A stretch of DNA of 39,772 nt from a virus. Made by a program: the position numbers and the translations under genes. Position 1 is the stretch's first letter, and each line of letters opens with the position of its first letter. The DNA is taken from positions 1 through 39,772 of IMG/VR virus record IMGVR_UViG_3300028394_000151. One strand, 5' to 3'. Positions 1 through 5,737 of this stretch are shown here, piece by piece. The notes under the pieces are model-generated. The model saw only the letters and a program-made list of their open reading frames with translations. It was not told the DNA's origin and did no database searches.

Positions 1-126
1 ACTGCACCCGAAGGAATCAAAGCACCAGACTCTCGCCGCTACGCAGCGTGCGGAGACGGCATCGTTGCTAACGTAGCCTACTGGATTGCACAACGAATCA
101 AGATGATAGAAAGCGAACAAACATGA
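1..126 (+). CDS. C-terminal end of the C5-cytosine methyltransferase (redundant copy of the right end)
   Basis: Bases 1-126 read in frame as the last 41 codons of the methyltransferase that starts at 38504, ending in TGA at 124-126. The segment includes the C-terminal motif X-like stretch CGDGIVANVAYWI, which in this family folds back to complete the AdoMet-binding core. It is not a second gene: bases 4-129 are identical to 39647-39772, so this is the wrap-around of a circular or terminally redundant molecule. Base 3 differs from its counterpart (T here, G at 39646), a synonymous change in a threonine codon. Its stop overlaps the next start as ATGA. Confidence 0.9.
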   Translation, partial: TAPEGIKAPDSRRYAACGDGIVANVAYWIAQRIKMIESEQT

Positions 127-129
127 GAC
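4..129. repeat. Left copy of the 126-bp terminal redundancy
   Basis: Identical to 39647-39772, and extendable to 129 bp with one mismatch at base 3. It joins the methyltransferase and resolvase genes into one continuous reading arrangement, which supports a circular or circularly permuted genome of about 39,643 bp. The length is close to a common assembler k-mer size, so it is more likely an assembly overlap than a biological direct terminal repeat. Confidence 0.92.
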
Positions 130-605
130 AATACTTAGGACTTGACGTAGCCCCGCTTCGCATTGGTTGGGCTGTTGTCTCTGAAAATGCTGGAGTCATC
201 AAGCCCGTCGCACACGGCACCCACCTGTTTGACAAGAAGGAATGGATCGTTCCGGCTATGCGTGCTGAAGCGATGGAAGATTTGCATGACGCGCACAAGA
301 TCGAGCCTATTGGCATTGGCATGGAAGCTGTGTATGTCGGCATCAACAAGCTTGGTTCTATTCGTGCTGCTATGGCGCTGGGTCAGATTGAGAGCGTGTG
401 TGATTACGAGTGGCCTGATGCTGAGCAGAAGATTCTGACGGCAACACAGTGGCGCAAGGTGTGTGGCATTCCCCAGGGCGGCAAGGTGCCGGTGATGGAG
501 TGGGCTGAGGCGTACACTGGTGAGGAGATCACTAGCCAGGATGATGCTGATGCGTTGGCTATTGCTTACGCTACTGCAATGTGGTTCACGACTGACCATG
601 AATGA
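123..605 (+). CDS. RuvC-like Holliday junction resolvase / RNase H-fold nuclease
   Basis: 160 residues, typical of compact phage RuvC-type resolvases that cut four-way junctions or branched DNA before packaging. The fold signature is visible: first strand LGLDVAP with catalytic Asp8, then GIGMEAVYVG with Glu68, and a C-terminal SQDDADALAIAYA with Asp140, Asp141 and Asp143, giving the DE...DxxD acidic set of the family. The ATG overlaps the methyltransferase stop (ATGA), so the two are translationally coupled. With the RecT-like, Cas4-like and SSB genes upstream it completes a recombination module. Identification is from motifs only; exact substrate preference cannot be read from sequence. Confidence 0.82.
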   Translation: MRQYLGLDVAPLRIGWAVVSENAGVIKPVAHGTHLFDKKEWIVPAMRAEAMEDLHDAHKIEPIGIGMEAVYVGINKLGSIRAAMALGQIESVCDYEWPDAEQKILTATQWRKVCGIPQGGKVPVMEWAEAYTGEEITSQDDADALAIAYATAMWFTTDHE

Positions 606-1113
606 AGAAGAATGGTTCCAGCGTGCTGTTGAGGACGAGCTGCAAAAAGTCATTGATCGTATTCGCGCTAAGGGGCAGGACGTTCACAACGTAGGTTCGC
701 TACGCAACAAGGTCAACAATGACTTGAACGCTAGCCGTGGCACAAGCGCGTGGGTTGCACTAAAGCAACGCTACGATCCGATGCCGCGCAACGAGATGCG
801 TTGGTGCTGCGTATGCGAGCGCCCACTATCTAGCCAAGCTGCTACGTCGTGGTTAGAAGATAAGCGTGGCGACACCTACTGTGGTCAAGAATGCAAAGAC
901 AACACGGCACGCCACCCTATCCCGTTCGCTGAATGGAAGGCCAGGGTTAGGGCGAATGGTAGTGCGAGTGCGCCGCGTCGAGACATTGTGGGTGGCGAGC
1001 TGGTTGACGGCCCACTCATTACGATTACGTGGGATGACATAAAGAATGTGGGCAAGCCGTTGCCTGCTGAGGTGGTGCGTGAGGTGGCACAGATTGATTG
1101 GAGTGTTGAATAG
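598..1113 (+). CDS. Hypothetical protein with central zinc-finger-like cysteines
   Basis: 171 residues from ATG 598, which overlaps the resolvase end by 8 bases; longer in-frame starts would run deep inside the resolvase gene. The N-terminal third is helical and charged. The middle has a WCCVCERPL motif followed about 25 residues later by YCGQEC, a CxxC...CxxxC arrangement likely to bind zinc. The C-terminal part has no motif I recognise. A DNA-, RNA- or protein-binding role is plausible from the zinc site, but no function can be assigned. It opens a run of small early-type genes. Confidence 0.7.
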   Translation: MNEEEWFQRAVEDELQKVIDRIRAKGQDVHNVGSLRNKVNNDLNASRGTSAWVALKQRYDPMPRNEMRWCCVCERPLSSQAATSWLEDKRGDTYCGQECKDNTARHPIPFAEWKARVRANGSASAPRRDIVGGELVDGPLITITWDDIKNVGKPLPAEVVREVAQIDWSVE

Positions 1114-1130
1114 CACGCTACTGTGTGCTA
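1111..1130. promoter_or_regulatory. Inverted repeat in the gap before the small membrane protein
   Basis: TAGCAC (1111-1116) and GTGCTA (1125-1130) form a perfect 6-bp inverted repeat with an 8-base spacer. The left arm begins with the preceding gene's stop codon. A TATAAC box follows at 1140-1145. No T-run follows, so an operator or a weak RNA hairpin is more likely than a terminator. Confidence 0.4.
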
Positions 1131-1139
1131 GCGTTTGCG

Positions 1140-1145
1140 TATAAC
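1140..1145 (+). promoter_or_regulatory. Possible -10 box (TATAAC)
   Basis: TATAAC lies 21 bases upstream of the GTG at 1167 and downstream of a 6-bp inverted repeat. I see no convincing -35 hexamer at 16-18 bases. It would give a leader of about 15 bases carrying the GGAGG at 1156-1160. Confidence 0.35.
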
Positions 1146-1166
1146 TAATGAGAGCGGAGGCATACC

Positions 1167-1244
1167 GTGGAATTGATTGTCGTAACTATTGTCGTTGTGA
1201 TCTTGTTTATGTTCACGCTAACTAGAGCCGGAGGAATGAAATGA
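1167..1244 (+). CDS. Small single-span membrane protein (25 aa)
   Basis: GTG start preceded by GCGGAGG at 1154-1160, a strong Shine-Dalgarno at good spacing. The 25 residues are almost all hydrophobic (VVTIVVVILFMFTLT) with a short polar C-terminus, a single transmembrane segment. The stop overlaps the next gene's ATG (ATGA at 1241-1244), and that gene uses a GGAGG lying inside this ORF. It is either a real micro-protein or a translated leader that couples translation to the next gene. No function can be assigned. Confidence 0.55.
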   Translation: MELIVVTIVVVILFMFTLTRAGGMK

Positions 1245-1531
1245 GTACCATTGTTGAACCTTTGAGTCAGTCCCCGTTGTATCGCACGATGTGGCGCAGC
1301 ATTATGCACGCCACCGGCAATGCTGAGACTGCCGATGCTGTGATGCTGAGTATCGTTGACTCGCACCCGCACTTGTCTGAAGTGTGGGACGCGAATACTT
1401 GTCGCGCTTGCAAGGCTATCCTCCAGGGTGTGGACAAGGCGCTCGACTCTCCGTACTGTGAGTGCTGCCGAATGGATGAGAATCCGCCAGAGTATTACGA
1501 TGCGAATCTGAAGATGTATGGTGGTGAGTGA
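1241..1531 (+). CDS. Small zinc-binding hypothetical protein
   Basis: 96 residues. ATG 1241 is preceded by GGAGG at 1230-1234 and overlaps the previous stop. A helical N-terminal half is followed by CRAC and, about 20 residues later, YCECC, a CxxC...CxCC set typical of a small zinc ribbon. Tyr and Asp/Glu are frequent near the C-terminus. It belongs to a cluster of tiny cysteine-rich proteins in this arm. I do not recognise the family; a role binding host proteins or nucleic acid is only a guess. Confidence 0.65.
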   Translation: MSTIVEPLSQSPLYRTMWRSIMHATGNAETADAVMLSIVDSHPHLSEVWDANTCRACKAILQGVDKALDSPYCECCRMDENPPEYYDANLKMYGGE

Positions 1532-1659
1532 TGGCTACTATTGGTCGCATCAAACGCAAGAAGCTTGACAATAATCGTGCCGTGCGCGTTGCTCGTGGGG
1601 CTGCTAGTGTTGCCGCTCGTGCTACTCGTGCTGCTAACAAGAAAGCTAGGTGGTTCTAA
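1531..1659 (+). CDS. Very basic 42-residue protein
   Basis: ATG 1531 overlaps the previous stop (TGATG). The 42 residues contain many Arg, Lys and Ala (GRIKRKK, ARATRAANKKAR) and end in WF, giving a strongly positive helical peptide. This composition suits nucleic-acid binding, but there is no recognisable fold. The next gene starts within its stop codon (TAATG), so all genes here are tightly coupled. Confidence 0.55.
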   Translation: MATIGRIKRKKLDNNRAVRVARGAASVAARATRAANKKARWF

Positions 1660-1838
1660 TGCTGGATGATCTTCGAGAGTACTTGCCTATCAATCCGCCA
1701 GACTTTCTTGCAGAGGAGGAGCCGGAGATTACGCACAATTGCTGCTGTTGTGGCGTTGAGCTTGGTGCGGATGCGTGGACGGATGACAACGTAAACTATT
1801 ACTGTGGGGTTTGCGACGAATTGGCTATTGCCGCTTGA
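1659..1838 (+). CDS. Small acidic zinc-ribbon protein
   Basis: 59 residues from ATG 1659, which overlaps the preceding stop; a GTG nine bases earlier is less likely because of that coupling. An acidic N-terminus is followed by NCCCCG and, near the C-terminus, YYCGVC, a paired-cysteine zinc ribbon of about 25 residues. Its stop codon (1836-1838) lies inside the TTGACA of the promoter at 1835-1864. Function unknown. Confidence 0.6.
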   Translation: MLDDLREYLPINPPDFLAEEEPEITHNCCCCGVELGADAWTDDNVNYYCGVCDELAIAA

Positions 1839-1864
1839 CATTGGCGCGCCGATGCGCGTAAAGT
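1835..1864 (+). promoter_or_regulatory. Sigma-70-type promoter with palindrome in the spacer
   Basis: TTGACA (1835-1840), an 18-base spacer, then TAAAGT (1859-1864). The spacer begins with the palindrome GGCGCGCC (1843-1850). Expected transcription start is near 1871, giving a leader of about 28 bases with TTGGAGG before the ATG at 1899. Two other TTGACA hexamers in this arm (2650 and 3636) are also followed by GC-rich palindromes, suggesting a shared operator-like arrangement. Confidence 0.6.
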
Positions 1865-1898
1865 AATCGTGTTACCCATTGACTTGGAGGTCAAACTA

Positions 1899-2174
1899 AT
1901 GAGCGACAGAACAGACGGTCTGGTTACGTGCGGAAGCTGCGGATACAGGTGGATTTACAGCGAGAATCCTACGCCAGCGTATCGCTGCCCGAAGGAGGCA
2001 GACCACAAGCCGGAAGAAACGGATGCGGAGCGCGACAATAGGCGCGTCATGTTTGCGCTATGCAATTCGCTGGGCTGGGACATTGAGACGGACAACGATG
2101 GTGACTACGTTATCTACCCTGGTATCACCAATCCAGAATGGCACGTACGCCACAATTATGGGAGCGTTGTCTAA
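1899..2174 (+). CDS. Small zinc-ribbon hypothetical protein
   Basis: 91 residues. ATG 1899 is preceded by TTGGAGG (1884-1890) at about 8 bases, better than the in-frame upstream start at 1869, which would lie before the predicted transcription start. The N-terminus has VTCGSCGYRW followed about 20 residues later by YRCP, a rubredoxin- or zinc-ribbon-like half site. The C-terminal half is an acidic alpha/beta stretch with WDIETDNDGDYVIYP. Family not recognised. Confidence 0.62.
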   Translation: MSDRTDGLVTCGSCGYRWIYSENPTPAYRCPKEADHKPEETDAERDNRRVMFALCNSLGWDIETDNDGDYVIYPGITNPEWHVRHNYGSVV

Positions 2175-2416
2175 TGACTGACGAAACTTACATTGATCTG
2201 GAGAACCGGCTTGACTTTCTCTTGCCCGAGAAGCGTGGCTATGGCGGTGATATGCGTAAGCTCTTGCGCTGCGCTATCAGCACGAAAGATTGGCTGCTAG
2301 CCGACGCTATTGAGCGCGTCGTTACCGAGTTGTTGCAGCGGATGGAAGCGCAGGATGCGGAGCTGCGAGAGTTTGACGCATGGGTTTCCGAGTGTGAAGC
2401 GGAGGCTACCCGGTGA
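2174..2416 (+). CDS. Small helical hypothetical protein
   Basis: 80 residues from ATG 2174 (TAATG overlap with the previous stop). Highly charged and predicted mostly helical, with a heptad-like C-terminal stretch (LLQRMEAQDAELREFD) suggesting a short coiled coil or a protein-interaction surface. No enzymatic motif is visible. Translationally coupled on both sides. Confidence 0.55.
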   Translation: MTDETYIDLENRLDFLLPEKRGYGGDMRKLLRCAISTKDWLLADAIERVVTELLQRMEAQDAELREFDAWVSECEAEATR

Positions 2417-2619
2417 TAACGGTTCGGTTCGGAATCGAGCGGCCCGACACGGCTGCGCTACTGATAGGCGTAACCGCATTGCCTGACGGTACAGCGTGGC
2501 GTGATGCTATTCCTGCTGCTGCTGCTGCTGATTGGGATTACCTGGCGGCGGGTTGGGTTGACGTTTCTTCGTGGCGCAGGTCGGGTACGTTTGTGTCTCG
2601 CGTTGTCTTGACGCGCTGA
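2413..2619 (+). CDS. Small hypothetical protein (GTG start)
   Basis: 68 residues. The GTG at 2413 overlaps the preceding TGA (GTGA). The sequence reads as a small alpha/beta protein with a run of alanines in the middle and WVDVSSW near the end. No cysteines, membrane segment or known motif is present. Support is mainly the coupling and continuity with the neighbouring genes. Confidence 0.45.
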   Translation: MITVRFGIERPDTAALLIGVTALPDGTAWRDAIPAAAAADWDYLAAGWVDVSSWRRSGTFVSRVVLTR

Positions 2620-2649
2620 TCGTAGCGTGATACTTTCCGCTTGTAATTA

Positions 2650-2679
2650 TTGACAGCCGCCACGCGCGGCAGATTGGAT
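2650..2679 (+). promoter_or_regulatory. Promoter with hairpin in the spacer; possibly leaderless
   Basis: TTGACA (2650-2655), 18-base spacer, TTGGAT (2674-2679), then 7 bases to ATG 2687. The spacer starts with an inverted repeat, GCCGC (2656-2660) and GCGGC (2666-2670). If used, transcription would start at or next to the ATG. The weak -10 lowers confidence. Confidence 0.45.
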
Positions 2680-2686
2680 AGGCAAG

Positions 2687-3106
2687 ATGACAGAGCTAAT
2701 GCGAGACGAACACGGATACGGATACGATCTACCTGGGCCATTCTCCGATGCCACCAGCATAATGCGCGAACACCGCGAACGCGGCGGGTACTACTTCGAA
2801 CCCGAAACGATGCGTTATTTCCGAGCGCGCTGCCACAGGGTTGTCGCTGGCGCTATCCTCATTGATTCGATCCGCCATGACGATGAGGCGCGCGTCTATC
2901 GGCTCACGGTAATGACGCAAGGGCGAGGCATGTCACGCATACCCGATCCGCGCGATGGTGCAACCACGTTTGACACGTTAGACAAAGCACGCCGCGCAGC
3001 TGAGCGCGTTTGCAAGGCGTGCGGCGTGCCGTCCTGGTATCGGTCGGCGAATAAGTTGCCGCGTGATTGGGCGTACGTTGCAGAGCCGGAAAGCGTGACG
3101 GCATGA
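2687..3106 (+). CDS. Hypothetical protein of an early phage type
   Basis: 139 residues. The central segment (YYFEPETMRYFRARC, followed by a strand-rich region about iron- or nucleotide-free surroundings) resembles small uncharacterised phage proteins I recall with a FDRDTMRFF-like core; that resemblance is from memory only. The C-terminal part has a helix and a KACG pair of cysteine and Trp-rich end. ATG 2687 follows a short GGATAGG and lies 7 bases after a -10-like TTGGAT. The stop overlaps the next ATG (ATGA). No function assigned. Confidence 0.55.
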   Translation: MTELMRDEHGYGYDLPGPFSDATSIMREHRERGGYYFEPETMRYFRARCHRVVAGAILIDSIRHDDEARVYRLTVMTQGRGMSRIPDPRDGATTFDTLDKARRAAERVCKACGVPSWYRSANKLPRDWAYVAEPESVTA

Positions 3107-3345
3107 CTGGCGGCGAATCGTTCGCAGATTGGCTATCCGTCATCGTGGTGTCAGACGATCCCGCCAATGGTGGCGCGGGTCTGCTTACCCTCACGGATTG
3201 CGCGAAGTGCGACGGCTACGGCATCGTTGAGCATTCGCACCGTAGCGGGATGCGGCTAGCGCCCTGCCGTAAGTGCAACGGGGAAGGGAAACCGGCAAGC
3301 GTGGCGAACGTGCCAGGGAAAGCTACCGGAAAGGCTACAGCATGA
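3103..3345 (+). CDS. Mini-protein with DnaJ-type zinc repeats
   Basis: 80 residues from ATG 3103, overlapping the previous TGA. It carries two CxxCxGxG-type repeats, CAKCDGYG and CRKCNGEG, separated by about 18 residues. This is the building block of the DnaJ cysteine-rich zinc domain. There is no J domain, so it is not a full Hsp40; such short free-standing units occur in phages and bacteria and may bind zinc and a partner protein. Function unknown. Confidence 0.65.
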   Translation: MTGGESFADWLSVIVVSDDPANGGAGLLTLTDCAKCDGYGIVEHSHRSGMRLAPCRKCNGEGKPASVANVPGKATGKATA

Positions 3346-3482
3346 CACTCGCACCGTACATCTACCTAACGCTAGCCGTAACGCTAACGTGCCTCTGCCT
3401 AATCGTGATGACTTGGACTGAAGCACGTGACGCGGAGCGCGAAGCGGCGCAGGCGTGGACGGATTACCTAGACCGGCACTAA
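3342..3482 (+). CDS. Small single-span membrane protein (46 aa)
   Basis: ATG 3342 overlaps the previous stop (ATGA). The N-terminal 24 residues form one strongly hydrophobic segment (LTLAVTLTCLCLIVMTW), followed by a charged amphipathic tail. Topology is probably N-out with the tail in the cytoplasm. It closes this operon: a perfect terminator begins 27 bases after its stop. It could be a host-modifying membrane peptide; no specific role can be inferred. Confidence 0.6.
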   Translation: MTLAPYIYLTLAVTLTCLCLIVMTWTEARDAEREAAQAWTDYLDRH

Positions 3483-3508
3483 CTACCGCGCGCACCACGT
3501 ACGCTACA

Positions 3509-3541
3509 GGCTCCCCGGTCAACATGACGGGGAGCCTTTTT
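3509..3541 (+). terminator. Rho-independent terminator
   Basis: GGCTCCCCG (3509-3517), a 10-base loop and CGGGGAGCC (3528-3536) form a perfect 9-bp GC-rich stem followed by TTTTT (3537-3541). It ends the small-gene operon. Confidence 0.93.
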
Positions 3542-3635
3542 GCTGCGCTGCTGCTGCTCGACTGCTGCCAATCGCCGCGCCCAGGTAAGCGCCAACGCGG
3601 TCAAAGCTATGGCAGCGCGCATCGCGTTGGGTCGC

Positions 3636-3664
3636 TTGACAACGCGCAGCGCGTCGGGCAATCT
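3636..3664 (+). promoter_or_regulatory. TTGACA followed by a perfect palindrome
   Basis: TTGACA (3636-3641) is followed directly by ACGCGC-A-GCGCGT (3642-3654), a perfect 13-base palindrome. The -10 is poor (CAATCT at 3659-3664, spacing 17). It lies downstream of a terminator and 41 bases before the ATG at 3705, the right place for a promoter, with the palindrome as a possible operator. Confidence 0.42.
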
Positions 3665-3704
3665 ACCCGTACCGGCAGCACCGCCGGAGCAACGAAAGGT
3701 CATC

Positions 3705-4499
3705 ATGCAGACGTACACGTACCGCGTTAGTTTCCTACCAGAGGATCGCAACGTTTCGGCAGAGGAATGTATGCCGATCCAGCACTACCCGACGCGCGTG
3801 GAAGCACTAGCCGCCGCCGCACGTGACGCAATGGCAACCGCGTACAGCGAATGCGCGGCACAGGGCTTATCCGGTTCGCCAGAGGGACGCGCCTATATGC
3901 GAGCCGCCGCCGCACTAATTGAGCGCGTAGCACGCGAAGCGATCGCAAAAGCAGACGCGCCAATTGGCGCTCAGGTTGCCGTCCACGTAAGTGGACTCAA
4001 CCCGCGAACCATCGGATGCTACGCCATTGACGCAATCAAAAAAGAGGACAACATTACGCCAGACGTAAACCAGATTGCAGACGACGCAATCCAGGCAGGC
4101 ATTCGCAGCGTGCAAGACGCGCTAGGCGTAGACTCTGGCGACTACGCAAGCATCCACTTTGGCGACCGCGAAGGTAACGCGCTTGCCGACATATTCCGCG
4201 AATACGCAAGCGCCGAAATACAATGGGCAACCGATCCAATTCCGCCCACGCCATTCTCTGCCCTCCGCGTACTAGACCGCGTGCAACTACTTACCAGCGT
4301 GGAGCGCTTCCCACACTTTATCGTCGCAGCAGGCGAAACGGGAACCGTCAAGGAAATAGACCTAGACGCAAAATGCAACCGCCAGGAATACTGGGTCAAG
4401 ATGGACAACCCGATTGAGAATTGCGAGGAATGGGACAATTGCATATTGTGGACGTTCCCCGACGACGACGATTGCGGGGAGACACTAGCCCGACTCTAA
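3705..4499 (+). CDS. Hypothetical protein, single-gene transcription unit
   Basis: 264 residues from ATG 3705, preceded by GAAAGG at about 9 bases. An in-frame longer start at 3540 is rejected because it would begin in the terminator's T-run. The N-terminal third is alpha/beta with alanine-rich helices, the middle is acidic, and the C-terminal third contains a strand-rich segment (GETGTVKEIDLDAK) like a small SH3-type barrel. It ends in an aspartate run. Codons here mostly end in A or C, unlike the T/G-ending codons of the terminase region. It stands alone between two terminators. No family recognised. Confidence 0.62.
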   Translation: MQTYTYRVSFLPEDRNVSAEECMPIQHYPTRVEALAAAARDAMATAYSECAAQGLSGSPEGRAYMRAAAALIERVAREAIAKADAPIGAQVAVHVSGLNPRTIGCYAIDAIKKEDNITPDVNQIADDAIQAGIRSVQDALGVDSGDYASIHFGDREGNALADIFREYASAEIQWATDPIPPTPFSALRVLDRVQLLTSVERFPHFIVAAGETGTVKEIDLDAKCNRQEYWVKMDNPIENCEEWDNCILWTFPDDDDCGETLARL

Positions 4500-4500
4500 C

Positions 4501-4522
4501 CCACCACACCACCACACCACCA
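4501..4522. repeat. Short tandem repeat CCACCACA
   Basis: About 2.8 copies of the 8-mer CCACCACA directly after the stop codon at 4499 and just before the terminator stem. Possibly a C-rich unstructured landing sequence (rut-like) aiding termination. Confidence 0.5.
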
Positions 4523-4556
4523 GCGCGGCACGCTTCCACAGGTGCCGCGCTTTTTT
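4523..4556 (+). terminator. Rho-independent terminator
   Basis: GCGCGGCAC (4523-4531), 10-base loop, GTGCCGCGC (4542-4550), then TTTTTT (4551-4556). Perfect 9-bp stem. It separates the upstream gene from the non-coding region. Confidence 0.93.
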
Positions 4557-4802
4557 ATGGGCGCAGCAAACCGGGGAACCGCAACCCGAATGCCTGCGTT
4601 TCGCGTGGTGGTATCGGTTCCGCGCGTGGCGGAGCTCCAACCCTGCAAACCTGCAACCCTGCCGCGCCCAGGCAAGCAGGCAAGCCAAAGCGACGTGTAC
4701 CCAACCCCCCCGCGCGCACGCACACATGACAAGACGTAGGTCGTGTTTGTTTGTGGGTAGGTTGTGTATTGGGGTTTGATGATCTTTTGATTGATCTTCA
4801 GC

Positions 4803-4831
4803 AAACCACGGTGTGCTAGTGCGTGTGGTTT
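4803..4831. repeat. Inverted repeat in the non-coding region
   Basis: AAACCAC (4803-4809) and GTGGTTT (4825-4831) pair perfectly across 15 bases; four T's and CTG follow. It could be a weak terminator or a protein-binding site. Confidence 0.45.
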
Positions 4832-4837
4832 TCTGCT

Positions 4838-4855
4838 CCCCCCCTAGTCCCCCCC
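4838..4855. repeat. Paired C7 runs
   Basis: Two runs of seven C separated by TAGT (4838-4844 and 4849-4855). The complementary strand could form a G-quadruplex. Another C7 run lies at 4705-4711, and a C8-AA-C8 tract at 31249-31266. Confidence 0.6.
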
Positions 4856-4983
4856 TCGTGGGTCGCGTTTTGGGAGCGAGTTGTGTCTTGGTTGCGACTT
4901 GTCTGGTTGTCGCTGGCAGCACGCTATTGGGTAAGGGTTAGGCAGTGCTGCGCCAAAGCCCCTCTGACGGGCGATCTCCGCTG

Positions 4984-5012
4984 TTGAGGCGGGTTGCTTA
5001 TGATTGTATCAT
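4984..5012 (+). promoter_or_regulatory. Promoter of the packaging/structural operon, leaderless start
   Basis: TTGAGG (4984-4989), a 17-base spacer, TATCAT (5007-5012), then exactly 6 bases to GTG 5019. This is the best-formed of the leaderless-type promoters, with both hexamers, and probably drives the terminase genes. Confidence 0.62.
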
Positions 5013-5018
5013 GGAGGC

Positions 5019-5189
5019 GTGGACGAAGAAGACTTCTATGGTTGGTCAGAGTGGGTCTTTCGATGCGTCTTTGAAGATTCTGGGCGGCGTGTTATGCGTG
5101 TCTTTGCGGCGTGCGAGTATGATGCGTGGGTAACATTTACTTTGATGACTGGCATACAAGTTAATCTTGACGGATTGGAGCATTGGTGA
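5019..5189 (+). CDS. Small hypothetical protein upstream of terminase
   Basis: 56 residues from GTG 5019. The start was chosen because it lies exactly 6 bases after TATCAT with a matching -35; the GGAGG one base before it is too close to act as a Shine-Dalgarno. The sequence is acidic at the N-terminus and then alternates aromatic and strand-forming residues (WVFRCVFED, WVTFTLMTG), reading as a small beta-sheet protein. The stop overlaps the small terminase GTG (GTGA). No known family. Confidence 0.55.
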   Translation: MDEEDFYGWSEWVFRCVFEDSGRRVMRVFAACEYDAWVTFTLMTGIQVNLDGLEHW

Positions 5190-5737
5190 CGAAACGCGCA
5201 GACCTTAAAGAAGCTCGTGACGATAAGAAGTCTCTAGAGGACTCGTACGGGCTTGTGTCGGATGATTTTTTGGTGAAGAATTATATGCCGACTCGTACTA
5301 TTGGCGAATTATCTGATGAGCAGATGGATGAGGCTATTGAGATGGCTCGACTCGGCGCGTTTGAAAAAGCGATTGCCAGGGTGCTAGGCGTTAATGAGGC
5401 TGTGTTCTTGTCTGCTTTAAAGAAAGGTAAGGATGGGAAGACGGGGCATAATGGTACAAGTCAGAAGCGCGTGGATTTTGCTAAACGCTTTTATGATGCA
5501 CGCAAAGAACACATGAAGAAAAGCCTGCGCGTAATTAGTGAGGCTGCTGATGAGGGTGATTGGAAGCCAGCAGCTTGGCAACTAGAACGCTCTTTTGGGT
5601 TTGTAAAGAACGAGACGGTCGAGGTAGAGGCTGGGCCGCAAATCATGTCGCTTATGCAGCTCGCACAGATTCCGTTAGAGCAAGCCCAAGCAACACTCCA
5701 GGTTGAGGGCGAAGTAGTTGTAGAACCAGATGAGTGA
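5186..5737 (+). CDS. terS: Terminase small subunit (probable)
   Basis: 183 residues from GTG 5186, which overlaps the previous stop; a TTG one codon upstream is the alternative. A helix-turn-helix-like segment lies around residues 60-85 (AFEKAIARVLGVNEAVFL), followed by a basic region and long helices, as expected for a small terminase that binds the packaging site and assembles into a ring. The acidic C-terminus could contact the large subunit. Identification rests mainly on position directly before the clear large terminase, which it overlaps by 8 bases, and on the HTH-plus-helix layout. Sequence similarity in this family is always weak. Confidence 0.68.
   Translation: MTKRADLKEARDDKKSLEDSYGLVSDDFLVKNYMPTRTIGELSDEQMDEAIEMARLGAFEKAIARVLGVNEAVFLSALKKGKDGKTGHNGTSQKRVDFAKRFYDARKEHMKKSLRVISEAADEGDWKPAAWQLERSFGFVKNETVEVEAGPQIMSLMQLAQIPLEQAQATLQVEGEVVVEPDE

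Larger units (their letters stand above)
4557..4983. other. Non-coding region, candidate origin or packaging site
   Basis: About 430 bases with no supportable gene, lying between a terminator and the first promoter of the packaging/structural genes. It holds CTGCAA-type repeats (4639-4663), two adjacent copies of CAGGCAAG (4669-4684), C7 runs at 4705-4711, 4838-4844 and 4849-4855, and an inverted repeat AAACCAC/GTGGTTT (4803-4831). Around 4735 the + strand switches from C/A-rich to G/T-rich, and 4770-4800 is locally AT-rich. Direct repeats, an AT-rich stretch and position before the terminase suit a replication origin or terminase recognition site. This is inference. Confidence 0.5.

Noticed and set aside
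1-129. True direct terminal repeat generated by the terminase
   Set aside because: Its length is close to an assembler k-mer and it falls inside a gene, so a circular assembly overlap is more likely; it cannot be fully excluded.
4421-4729. 102-codon + strand ORF across the terminator and non-coding region
   Set aside because: It runs through the perfect terminator, has a low-complexity His/Pro/Arg-rich product and no ribosome-binding site.
4557-4730. tRNA gene in the non-coding region
   Set aside because: I could not assemble a cloverleaf; a GGTTCC-like stretch near 4615 has no matching arms.
4945-5133. 62-codon + strand ORF before the terminase genes
   Set aside because: It spans the predicted promoter and overlaps, in another frame, the GTG-coupled gene at 5019-5189.
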